Source: JANQIV01 sp050117315 (GTDB taxonomy: Bacteria > Bacteroidota > Ignavibacteria > Ignavibacteriales > Melioribacteraceae). Taken from it: a DNA stretch of 58,027 bases. A program made the translations under genes and the position numbers. The stretch lies in assembly GCA_050117315.1 (NCBI GenBank), contig JASFMY010000026.1, positions 1-58,027 on the forward strand, read 5' to 3'. Below are positions 33,635 through 40,885 of this stretch, piece by piece. The notes under the pieces were generated by a model. The model did not search any database and was not told the DNA's origin. It saw only the letters and a list, made by a program, of their open reading frames with translations. Numbering within the stretch: the stretch's first letter is position 1; the number at the start of each line of letters is the position of its first letter.

Positions 33635-34283
33635 AATAATAATACTTGATTTTGGGTCTGGAAATACATGCCAAAATGACAAAAGAATAATAAAAAGAAT
33701 GTATGATGAATTGAAGGCTATTGACAGCGGCAAGTATGAAATAATTGTAAAATGGCAATTATTTAAAGTTTGCGGTGCGAATATCCCTTTAACTGAAGAA
33801 GCATTTAATTATGCTTATGAATATGGAAATCAATTAGGATATAAAGTAACCGCTTCTATTTTTGATAGACCATCATTAGAATTTTTACTTGGTTATGATA
33901 TTCCATTTGTTAAAATAGCAAACAGACGAGAATTAGATTATTTAATAGATTTTATACCTGAAGAAATTCCAGTATATATTTCAAAAACAAATGATTTAAC
34001 AATTAAATTCGGAAATAAAAATATATCTGGGTTAGGCTGCGTAAAAGTTCCAAAAGAACTTGAAGAATTTTGGTGTATAAGTCAATATCCTGCTGATATT
34101 CAAGAATATCTAAAATTAGATATTAAAATTGGTAATAATATTTCAGATCATACAAATAATTTTGCACTGTTCAATAGATTTAAACCTAAAATAATCGAAT
34201 GGCATTACAAGTTAAAAACTTCGACAGGTTTAGATGCTGGTGAATTTGCAAGAACCCCTGAACAATTAAAAGAGGTGTTATAA
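33615..34283 (+). CDS. short NeuB/PseI-like nonulosonate synthase
   Basis: 222 aa. Follows the NeuB TIM-barrel pattern: I-V-K-W-Q-L-F (V-K-F-Q in relatives), T-A-S-I-F-D-R-P-S-L-E, F-V-K-I-A-N, I-S-D-H-T, and E-W-H-Y-K-L...D-A-G-E-F instead of E-K-H-F-T-L...D-H. Usual enzymes are about 340 aa with a C-terminal SAF (antifreeze-like) domain supplying an active-site Arg in trans; that domain is missing, and N-terminal I-A-E-I-G is replaced by I-L-D-F-G. Expected reaction: condensing a diacetamido hexose with PEP. It may be a minimal enzyme or a degenerate one. Confidence 0.65.
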   Translation: MVLMKSKIIILDFGSGNTCQNDKRIIKRMYDELKAIDSGKYEIIVKWQLFKVCGANIPLTEEAFNYAYEYGNQLGYKVTASIFDRPSLEFLLGYDIPFVKIANRRELDYLIDFIPEEIPVYISKTNDLTIKFGNKNISGLGCVKVPKELEEFWCISQYPADIQEYLKLDIKIGNNISDHTNNFALFNRFKPKIIEWHYKLKTSTGLDAGEFARTPEQLKEVL

Positions 34284-34949
34284 TTGATAATAACTTTAAT
34301 TCAAACTAGATTAAAATCAAGTAGACTTCAAGGAAAATGTATAAAAAGTATGGCTGGTCATCCAATGACTAGCTATACAATTGAAGGAGCAAAACAAAGT
34401 AAATTAAGTCATTTTACAGGAATAATTTATCCATCTTCAGATAATAGTGTTTTTTCAAAATTATATTCAGATAAATGTTTCTGTTATTCTCATGAAGGAA
34501 ATGAAGAAGATGTATTAAATAGATATTATGCAGCATTAAATTATATACAAAATATTACACAAGAAAATATAACAAATGTTGTAAGAATAACAAGTGATTG
34601 TCCAATGTTAGGGTTTTATCCTAAAGTTATTGATGAAGTTATACAGAAACATTTATTAAATAATGCTGATTTTACACATAATAGAGGTAAAAATGGATTA
34701 CCTAGCGGACTTGATGTAGAAATCATGAAATCTTCTGTTTTAGCATATATTAATAATGTTGCTGAAGATAAAGAAGATAGGGAACATGTAACAACATTTA
34801 TAAAAAAGAATCCTAATAAATTTAAAATTTATGAGGTTAACTCTGTTTTTAAATTTGATTATAAATGGAGTGTTGATACAATAGAAGACTTTAAAAGAGT
34901 AGAAGATATCATAAAAATATTAAAAATAAGGAGAACATATGAAAGATAA
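34284..34949 (+). CDS. SpsF/NeuA/PseF-like cytidylyltransferase
   Basis: 221 aa. N-terminal nucleotide loop Q-T-R-L-K-S-S-R-L-Q-G-K (Q-x-R-x-x-S-x-R-L-x-G-K in relatives), E-D-V-L-N-R-Y near 75, V-R-I-T-S-D-C-P near 97. Activates a nonulosonic acid with CTP. TTG start behind GAGGTG; it directly follows the synthase gene, as in nonulosonate operons. Confidence 0.75.
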   Translation: MIITLIQTRLKSSRLQGKCIKSMAGHPMTSYTIEGAKQSKLSHFTGIIYPSSDNSVFSKLYSDKCFCYSHEGNEEDVLNRYYAALNYIQNITQENITNVVRITSDCPMLGFYPKVIDEVIQKHLLNNADFTHNRGKNGLPSGLDVEIMKSSVLAYINNVAEDKEDREHVTTFIKKNPNKFKIYEVNSVFKFDYKWSVDTIEDFKRVEDIIKILKIRRTYER

Positions 34950-35490
34950 TATTTATTTAGATGTATTAGACATATGTAATTTAGATAAAATAAGAGAATG
35001 GAGAAATAAGGATACTAAAAAAGGTATTTATAGAACTCCATATCTACTTACAAGTGATATGCAAGTAGATTTTTTAGAAAATGTTATAAATAATAGAAAT
35101 ATTAACGCCAGATATTGGGGAATATTTAAAGAAGAAGCCAAAGGAGAAAAAGACAGACATCTTGATACTTTTATTGGATATACTGGAATAGATAAAATAC
35201 AGTGGGAAAATGGTATTGCTGAAATTGGATTAATGATTGGTCATAAATATGTTGGTTTGGGCTATGGATCGAAGTCATTAAGTTTAGTTTTAAATGAAGC
35301 TTTTAATAATATGAGATTACAAAATATTTATGGTGAATGTTATAAATGTAATCCTAATATACAATTTTGGGAAAAAATGATTGAAAAATATAAGGCTTAT
35401 AGTACGATTTTGCCAAATAGAAAATATTTTGATGGATCTTTTTTTAATTCAATGTATTTTAATTTTAATTATTACAATTTTAGAGTTTAG
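34939..35490 (+). CDS. PseH-like GNAT acetyltransferase
   Basis: 183 aa. R-E-W-R-N near residue 17, I-G-Y-T-G-I, and the acetyl-CoA loop V-G-L-G-Y-G-S-K-S-L near 110 are the GNAT hallmarks; layout matches PseH-type amino-sugar N-acetyltransferases that acetylate the C4 amine made by PseC. Behind AAGGAG, overlapping the previous gene by 11 bases. Confidence 0.75.
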   Translation: MKDNIYLDVLDICNLDKIREWRNKDTKKGIYRTPYLLTSDMQVDFLENVINNRNINARYWGIFKEEAKGEKDRHLDTFIGYTGIDKIQWENGIAEIGLMIGHKYVGLGYGSKSLSLVLNEAFNNMRLQNIYGECYKCNPNIQFWEKMIEKYKAYSTILPNRKYFDGSFFNSMYFNFNYYNFRV

Positions 35491-35503
35491 GAGAAATAGA
35501 TCA

Positions 35504-36811
35504 ATGAATATATTAGCATTATGCAATCAAAGCGAAGCAATTCAAATAATGAAAACAATTAAATGTAATAAATACTTCTTTATTTGTCCAATAAAAATAA
35601 AACAAAATCAGCTTCCTCAAAATTTAAAAATTGGAATAGATGTTTGGGCTTATTCTCATAGAAGTATGAGAAAAGGTTATTATTATCCAAAAATGGACTG
35701 GAATAAAATTGATCCACTTGACGAAAAATTAATTGTGGATTTATCCGAATGTGAATCACAAACTATGAGAATGATTGAACGTATAAAAAGATTAAGACCT
35801 ATGTTATATGAAAACAGAAAAAAATATTATATTAATAATTTAAGATATTGGTCTCATGTATTATTAAATAATAAAATAAGTGTATTTTATAGATGTGCGC
35901 CACCTCATGAAGGATATGATAATGTAATTTCACATTTATGCGATTATTATAATATACCAGCATTTTACGGGAATCCATTTCATACACATAAGGGTAAATA
36001 TAGGTATTTTGCAAGATATGTAAAAGATAATTTTCCTAATTTTCATAATACTACAATAACAAATGGAGAAAATGAAATTGAATTAATAGAGCCCTTGGCT
36101 GATTTATTAGATATACATTGGAATAAAAAGAAAATACCAGTATTACCAACAATAATTCCACGAAAAAAAATTAAAACACAAAAAACTTTGTTAATAAGAA
36201 ATAAAAAATTATTAGATTATTATAATAATAAATGTGTAGTTCCTAATTTAACAAAGCCTTATATTTATTTTCCACTTCATTATCAATACGAAGCAACTAC
36301 ATGTCCAATGGGAGGACCATTTGTTGATCAATGGATGGCTATTGAAATATTAAGTAGATTAGGAATACAAATTTATGTAAAAGAACATCCTCGAATTAGT
36401 AAAAATAGAGATATGAATTATTATATAAGACTGCTAAAAATGCCAAATGTAAATTTTATATCAATGAAATCAAATAATTATTCTTTAATCGATAACTCTA
36501 TTGCGGTAGCTACTATAACAGGTACAGCAGGATGGGAAGCTATATTAAGAGGAAAACCTAGTTTTATATTTGGTAATATATTTTATCAATATGCCCCAGG
36601 TGTTTATAAAATTAATGGAATGAAAACAGCAATACAGGCATATAATGAGGTTAAATATTTTAAAGCTAATAAAAAAGAAATAGAATTATTTCTAAAAAAA
36701 TTACAATGTTATTTATTTAAACATACAACTAACGATATTATAGCGGCATTAAAAGAAAATATTATAAATATAAATAATTCAGAAGATAGAAAGATTTTTA
36801 TAAAGGAGTAA
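35504..36811 (+). CDS. capsule-type (KpsS/C-like) glycosyltransferase
   Basis: 435 aa. C-terminal GT-B-like half with YIYFPLHYQYEAT...VDQWMAIEILSRLG, Y-V-K-E-H-P-R and T-G-T-A-G-W-E-A-I-L-R-G-K-P, the pattern of capsular polysaccharide transferases. Probably transfers the CMP-activated sugar. A longer frame from 35381 reads through the acetyltransferase gene; ATG 35504 with GGAG is the credible start. No membrane helix. Confidence 0.7.
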   Translation: MNILALCNQSEAIQIMKTIKCNKYFFICPIKIKQNQLPQNLKIGIDVWAYSHRSMRKGYYYPKMDWNKIDPLDEKLIVDLSECESQTMRMIERIKRLRPMLYENRKKYYINNLRYWSHVLLNNKISVFYRCAPPHEGYDNVISHLCDYYNIPAFYGNPFHTHKGKYRYFARYVKDNFPNFHNTTITNGENEIELIEPLADLLDIHWNKKKIPVLPTIIPRKKIKTQKTLLIRNKKLLDYYNNKCVVPNLTKPYIYFPLHYQYEATTCPMGGPFVDQWMAIEILSRLGIQIYVKEHPRISKNRDMNYYIRLLKMPNVNFISMKSNNYSLIDNSIAVATITGTAGWEAILRGKPSFIFGNIFYQYAPGVYKINGMKTAIQAYNEVKYFKANKKEIELFLKKLQCYLFKHTTNDIIAALKENIININNSEDRKIFIKE

Positions 36812-36815
36812 AAAT

Positions 36816-37505
36816 ATGATTGATGTAATCTATTTAACTGGAGGAAAGGGAAAAAGAGCTGAATTAGGATATCCTAAACAGTTCGCTAGACTAAAAGGAA
36901 AGCCTATTTTTATATATGGTTTAGAAACTTTAAGAAAGATTGAAGATATTGGAACAATTATAATTCCAAGTAATTTCAATAATGAAAATGATCAAACAAT
37001 AAAATTATTATCTGAATATAATATTGATAATTGGCATATATGCAAAGCTGGAAAAACTCGTCAAGAATCAGTCTATAATGGTTTAGAACATGTCAAGACA
37101 AAAAATGTTCTAATTTGTGAGGCTGTAAGACCTTTTATGTCGATAAATTTAATAAAAAAAGTTATAGAAGCTGATGGCGATTGTGTCATACCTATAGACT
37201 TATCAAGTGCCAGTGTAATTGATATATTAGGAAATTCTTATGATAGAAATGATTTTGGGTGTGTTCAAATGCCACAAAAATATGATAATCAAAAGCTTTA
37301 TAAAGTCCATACAGGTATGATTTCTCAAAATTCTACGGATGATATGGACTTAATTTATAAGTTTGAAAAAATATCTGGTGAAGTTACTTTTAAAAGAAAA
37401 ATAATTTTTCATGGGGAAAGAGAAAATATTAAAATTACTTATCCTATTGATCTTAAGATTGCCGAGGCAATCTTAAATTATAAGGAGGGTAATAAAATTG
37501 AGTAA
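36816..37505 (+). CDS. IspD/TarI-like cytidylyltransferase
   Basis: 229 aa. G9-G-K-G-K-R...Y-P-K-Q-F-A-R-L-K-G-K-P is the CTP-binding start of IspD/TarI proteins; A-G-K-T-R-Q-E-S-V-Y-N-G-L and C-E-A-V-R-P-F follow. Expected to form a CDP-alditol such as CDP-ribitol. The next gene is an SDR reductase; in Haemophilus Bcs1/Acs1 both activities are fused. AAAGGAG precedes ATG 36816. Confidence 0.75.
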   Translation: MIDVIYLTGGKGKRAELGYPKQFARLKGKPIFIYGLETLRKIEDIGTIIIPSNFNNENDQTIKLLSEYNIDNWHICKAGKTRQESVYNGLEHVKTKNVLICEAVRPFMSINLIKKVIEADGDCVIPIDLSSASVIDILGNSYDRNDFGCVQMPQKYDNQKLYKVHTGMISQNSTDDMDLIYKFEKISGEVTFKRKIIFHGERENIKITYPIDLKIAEAILNYKEGNKIE

Positions 37506-38151
37506 TATTATAATAACTGGTAGTAGTAGAGGAATTGGGGCTGCAATTGCTAAAGAATGGTGTTATAGAAGCAAAGAAAATCTTTATTATCCAATTTCAA
37601 GATGGAGCGATTTTGATATAACAAATTTTAAAAAATTTGAAGAATTTATAAAAAATTTTGATGATTTTAATAAAGAAGATAAGAAATATTATCCAATTGC
37701 ACTTATTAATAATGCTGGAATTGCAGAGCAAGGAAGTATTTTTGAAACTAGTATTAAATCAATTAATAAACAATTTAATGTTAATTTTAATGCAGTTTTT
37801 AATTGTACTAAACAATATGCAAAATTTTGTATTAATAAAAAAATAAAAGGGAAAATTGTAAACATTGCTTCAACTGCTGGTCTAGGAGCAAGACCCGGTA
37901 GGTCAATTTATGCAGCAACAAAAGCAGCTTTAATTAATTTTAGTCTATCAATGTCAGAAGAATTAAAACCATACGGAATTAAAATTTATATTGTTTGCCC
38001 TGGGGCAGTTAATACAGATATGAGACATGAATTAGAGCCTGACGACGATTTTAAAAATATGCTGCAACCTCATGAAGTAGGAAAATTTATTTGTAATTTA
38101 ATAGAAAGTGATAACTTTCTTAATGGACAAATATTGGAGGTAAAAAAATAA
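37498..38151 (+). CDS. SDR-family reductase
   Basis: 217-aa classical short-chain dehydrogenase. T7-G-S-S-R-G-I-G14 cofactor loop, N-N-A-G-I-A, catalytic S in N-I-A-S-T, and Y-A-A-T-K near 137. Paired with the IspD/TarI-like gene it would reduce a ketopentose phosphate to the alditol phosphate. TTG start behind AGGAGGG, overlapping the previous gene by 8 bases. Confidence 0.8.
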   Translation: MSNIIITGSSRGIGAAIAKEWCYRSKENLYYPISRWSDFDITNFKKFEEFIKNFDDFNKEDKKYYPIALINNAGIAEQGSIFETSIKSINKQFNVNFNAVFNCTKQYAKFCINKKIKGKIVNIASTAGLGARPGRSIYAATKAALINFSLSMSEELKPYGIKIYIVCPGAVNTDMRHELEPDDDFKNMLQPHEVGKFICNLIESDNFLNGQILEVKK

Positions 38152-39281
38152 TGGTAGTAAATATTTTAAATAAAGTTCATTATCCAATAACAATTGGAAA
38201 ATATACATTTAAACCTTTTGAAGAAGTTACAATTAGAATTGATTCGGATTCTTTATTTAGAGAAATAAGAAGTAATAGAGGATTAAGAGTAGGAAAAACA
38301 AATAATGAATCATATATAAAAAGACATGGATTTAAAAAGGGAAATAAAATAAATTTTGTTTATGATAATATGAGCCAACATGCTGGCGAAGCTTATATTC
38401 ATGCAATAGAGGCTTTATCAAATCCAATAATGAAACATCTTCCCAAAAAAGATATTGGATATTCAAAAATACCATTAACTAGAATGAATATTAGATTTTT
38501 CAATTCCGCAAGAATTAACGAACAGGGAAAAACTCCAGTTGGCCCAAATGATATATTTTTTAGTCATGGAATTGGCGATAAAAATTATTGGAAAGGAAGT
38601 AAAATTGCCGACTATAAATATGCTTTTGTGCCGGGACCAGCATGGGAAAAAAGGATGAGAAATACAGGATATAAAGGAGAAATATTTGTCTGTGGATATA
38701 CTAAATTAGACCCATTGATTAATATTGATAAGAATTCAATTAAAAAGAATTCCAAACCTAAAATTCTATGGGCCCCTACCCACGGATATAGCTCAAAAAA
38801 TAAAGGTAGATCGAGTTATCCAGCATTTTTAAGATATTTAGATCAAATTCCAAATGATTTTGAGGTTATAACATCATTACATCCAACTAGCAAAATGCAT
38901 AATAATATAAAACAATTACCAACAATGGAAGCCCTGTTAGAAGCGGATATTATTATTGCAGATGCAGGATCAACTTTATACGAAGCTTGGATATTAAATA
39001 AACCTGTAATTTTTCCTGATTGGATTTGTTCAAAAGATACAATGAATCATTTTAAAACTGATCCGGCAAATTTTGAATATCAAATTTATTCTAAAAAAAT
39101 TGGTTATCATGCAAAAGATATGAAAGGTATGATTAAATTATTTGATATTGCTTTATCTGATGGAATGAAAGATTTGGAGAAGGAATTTATAGAGGAAATT
39201 TATCCAATTAAATTAAGGGGTAAAGCAGGAGAAACCGCAGCAAAACAAATATTAGAATTAGCAGAGAAATTGAAAATATGA
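38151..39281 (+). CDS. TagF/TarL-like CDP-alditol phosphotransferase
   Basis: 376 aa. W-A-P-T-H-G, the conserved L-H-P and D-A-G-S-T-L-Y-E-A segments are those of CDP-glycerol/ribitol:poly(alditol phosphate) transferases of teichoic acid synthesis; F-F-S-H-G-I-G-D-K-N-Y-W lies upstream. Shorter than most TagF proteins (which have extra N-terminal regions). No membrane anchor. The C-terminus E-L-A-E-K-L-K-I is repeated at the N-terminus of the next gene. Confidence 0.75.
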   Translation: MVVNILNKVHYPITIGKYTFKPFEEVTIRIDSDSLFREIRSNRGLRVGKTNNESYIKRHGFKKGNKINFVYDNMSQHAGEAYIHAIEALSNPIMKHLPKKDIGYSKIPLTRMNIRFFNSARINEQGKTPVGPNDIFFSHGIGDKNYWKGSKIADYKYAFVPGPAWEKRMRNTGYKGEIFVCGYTKLDPLINIDKNSIKKNSKPKILWAPTHGYSSKNKGRSSYPAFLRYLDQIPNDFEVITSLHPTSKMHNNIKQLPTMEALLEADIIIADAGSTLYEAWILNKPVIFPDWICSKDTMNHFKTDPANFEYQIYSKKIGYHAKDMKGMIKLFDIALSDGMKDLEKEFIEEIYPIKLRGKAGETAAKQILELAEKLKI

Positions 39282-39314
39282 CTAGCATTGAATTAGCAGA
39301 GAAATTAAAAATAT
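39255..39314 (+). repeat. 25-bp direct repeat at the cassette's right edge
   Basis: 39255-39279 and 39290-39314 differ at one base, offset 35. Both encode E-L-A-E-K-L-K-I in frame: one ends the TagF-like protein, the other starts the HTH protein. Likely a duplication or recombination scar. Confidence 0.8.
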
Positions 39315-39535
39315 CTCATAAGACTATAATTAGATGTTTAAAGAAATATAAAAATGATTTTATAAAATTTGGCAATATGAATTCTTGCATATTAAGATAT
39401 GGAAAAGGTACAAAAGGGGGAAGACCTTTAGAATTTTTTAATTTAAATTATAAACAAATAGATTTATTAATTCTTTATCTATCTCCTAATAACAATATCA
39501 TAAGAGAATATAAACAGAAATATATTGACAAATAA
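39278..39535 (+). CDS. HTH phage regulatory protein (Rha-like start)
   Basis: 85 aa. TSIELAEKLKISHKTIIRCLKKY is a helix-turn-helix, followed by G-R-P-L-E-F-F-N-L and a Leu-rich helix as in Rha/KilA-adjacent phage regulators. Overlaps the TagF-like gene by ATGA without a good ribosome binding site. Confidence 0.55.
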   Translation: MTSIELAEKLKISHKTIIRCLKKYKNDFIKFGNMNSCILRYGKGTKGGRPLEFFNLNYKQIDLLILYLSPNNNIIREYKQKYIDK

Positions 39536-39552
39536 TATAAATAAGATAAAAT
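39525..39552 (+). promoter_or_regulatory. candidate promoter (TTGACA-16-TAAAAT)
   Basis: Perfect -35 at 39525-39530, 16-base spacer, one-mismatch -10 at 39547-39552, at the end of the HTH gene. The next + strand element is a terminator at 39617, so it could make a short RNA. Confidence 0.5.
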
Positions 39553-39616
39553 AAAAGCATTAAAAATACAAAAATTGTGTTGCCTATGATTTTTATTTTT
39601 TTTAAACTGCACGTAA

Positions 39617-39645
39617 AAAAAAGAGTGATGACCTCTTTTTTCCTT
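39617..39645 (+). terminator. rho-independent terminator
   Basis: Perfect nine-base stem AAAAAAGAG / CTCTTTTTT, loop of seven. Ends rightward transcription of the glycan cassette. Confidence 0.8.
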
Positions 39646-39664
39646 AAAAATAATAATACAAAAT

Positions 39665-39691
39665 AAAAAAGGGTTAATATTACCCTTTTTT
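39665..39691 (-). terminator. terminator of the RING-like/RHH operon
   Basis: AAAAAAGGGT / ACCCTTTTTT with a seven-base loop, overlapping the stop codon at 39680; works on both strands. Confidence 0.8.
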
Positions 39692-39844
39692 ATTTTTATG
39701 TTCTTGTATTTTTTCTTTTAATATCATTTTTATATAGCTTGCCGTAGCTAAACCTTTATCTTTTGCGATAGTTTCAATCTCTTCTTTGAATTGTTTATTT
39801 ATAGTGAAATGTATATATTCTTTTTTATTTTTTTTATTATTCAA
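39680..39844 (-). CDS. likely ribbon-helix-helix protein (54 aa)
   Basis: TTG 39844 behind GAGGTG to TAA 39680. E-Y-I-H-F-T-I-N-K-Q-F-K-E-E-I-E-T-I-A-K-D-K-G-L is split as beta strand, helix, then S-Y-I-K-M-I-L-K-E-K-I: an RHH layout. Second gene behind the RING-like gene; candidate autorepressor of the mirror-image promoter at 40115-40175. Confidence 0.6.
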   Translation of the reverse strand: MNNKKNKKEYIHFTINKQFKEEIETIAKDKGLATASYIKMILKEKIQEHKNKKG

Positions 39845-39853
39845 ATTATCACC

Positions 39854-40075
39854 TCATCCTAATTTTTTACCACATTTTTGATTTGGACAATAACCAACAT
39901 TCGCCATTGTAGTAAAAAAATTATCTGTTTTTTCATAACGAATATCTAAACAATCGCTATGATACCAAGAGCGACAACTAGTACAAAACACACTAGCTTC
40001 GCCAAAAACTATATGATCATTTATTATTTCTTCTTTACAAGCTCCACAATATATTTTATCTTTTTTATCTTTCAT
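39854..40075 (-). CDS. RING/PHD-like zinc-finger protein (73 aa)
   Basis: Metal-ligand pattern C10-x2-C13, C-x2-C (FCTSC), H-x2-C (YHSDC), then C-x4-C (CPNQKC), with aromatic W-Y before the His. This spacing is like prokaryotic RING-finger family 1 or PHD-type treble clefs. No catalytic partner such as a ubiquitin-like protein is encoded nearby. AAGGAG precedes ATG 40075. Confidence 0.6.
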   Translation of the reverse strand: MKDKKDKIYCGACKEEIINDHIVFGEASVFCTSCRSWYHSDCLDIRYEKTDNFFTTMANVGYCPNQKCGKKLG

Positions 40076-40114
40076 AAGTTAAAGCTCCTTTTTAATTGAT
40101 TGATTTATTCTATA

Positions 40115-40175
40115 ATAACATAATAGCAACATAAATACAATATAAAATGTTGTATTTATGTTGCTATTATGTTAT
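40115..40175. promoter_or_regulatory. mirror-image divergent promoters in a perfect 26-bp inverted repeat
   Basis: 40115-40140 and 40150-40175 are exact inverted copies separated by nine bases. Each arm contains TTGTAT as -35, and 17 bases further TATACT (+ strand, 40173-40178) or TATTAT (- strand) as -10. The arms thus form two back-to-back promoters and probably a shared operator for 40075 (-) and 40224 (+). Confidence 0.8.
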
Positions 40176-40223
40176 ACTCTTTTTATTAGCTCGAATTCGA
40201 TATAATTAAATTGGAGGTGCAAT

Positions 40224-40874
40224 ATGGAACTATTTACTTTAGAACAAATTAATTTAAATGTCGCTCTTGAAGAAATGATTCTTGATTATAAGAGCGAATT
40301 ATTTAAAACAGGCAAGAAAAAAAATATATATGATTATAGAGTCAAATTATATAAAAATAATATAAATAAATTTGAAAAATATAAAACAAATAGTAAATCA
40401 AAAGAGCTTGAAATTAGAGCCGAATTATATCTTAAAACTTGTGAGCAAATGATTGAGAAAAGCAGTAATCATTTAAATGAAATAATAAATGAAATAAGAG
40501 AAAAAGAAGAATTTCTAAAATATGAAATATGGAATTTATTATTTGAAGCTATTACTAATGGATTTATTAATGATAATACTATTTTAAAGAAGAATAATTA
40601 TCTTATTTATACATTGCCTTCAGCAAAAATATATTTTAAAAAAATAGAAATTATAATTGAAGATGAAGAAGAATTATATAATTTTCTATCAAAAGATATT
40701 GATCTAAAGAAAGATTATATTGATAAAAATAATAAAATTTTATTTGATTTATTAAAAAAGAATTTATCAATCTCAGAAGATGGAACTATTTCAGATATGA
40801 ATGGAGTTATTTTCTCTGGCTTATCAACAAGTGATCCAGAGGTAAAACTTGAATTAAATCAAAATAAAGATTAA
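40224..40874 (+). CDS. hypothetical protein (216 aa)
   Basis: Helical Lys/Glu-rich protein with a coiled coil near 60-100. GGAGGTG precedes ATG. Shares an operon with the primase; may assist replication. Confidence 0.55.
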   Translation: MELFTLEQINLNVALEEMILDYKSELFKTGKKKNIYDYRVKLYKNNINKFEKYKTNSKSKELEIRAELYLKTCEQMIEKSSNHLNEIINEIREKEEFLKYEIWNLLFEAITNGFINDNTILKKNNYLIYTLPSAKIYFKKIEIIIEDEEELYNFLSKDIDLKKDYIDKNNKILFDLLKKNLSISEDGTISDMNGVIFSGLSTSDPEVKLELNQNKD

Positions 40875-40885
40875 GGAGATATATC

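Noticed and set aside
35381..36811. Assigning this gene as PseG
   Set aside because: Motifs (Y-V-K-E-H-P-R, T-G-T-A-G-W-E-A) fit capsule transferases, and the extended start reads through the acetyltransferase gene in another frame.
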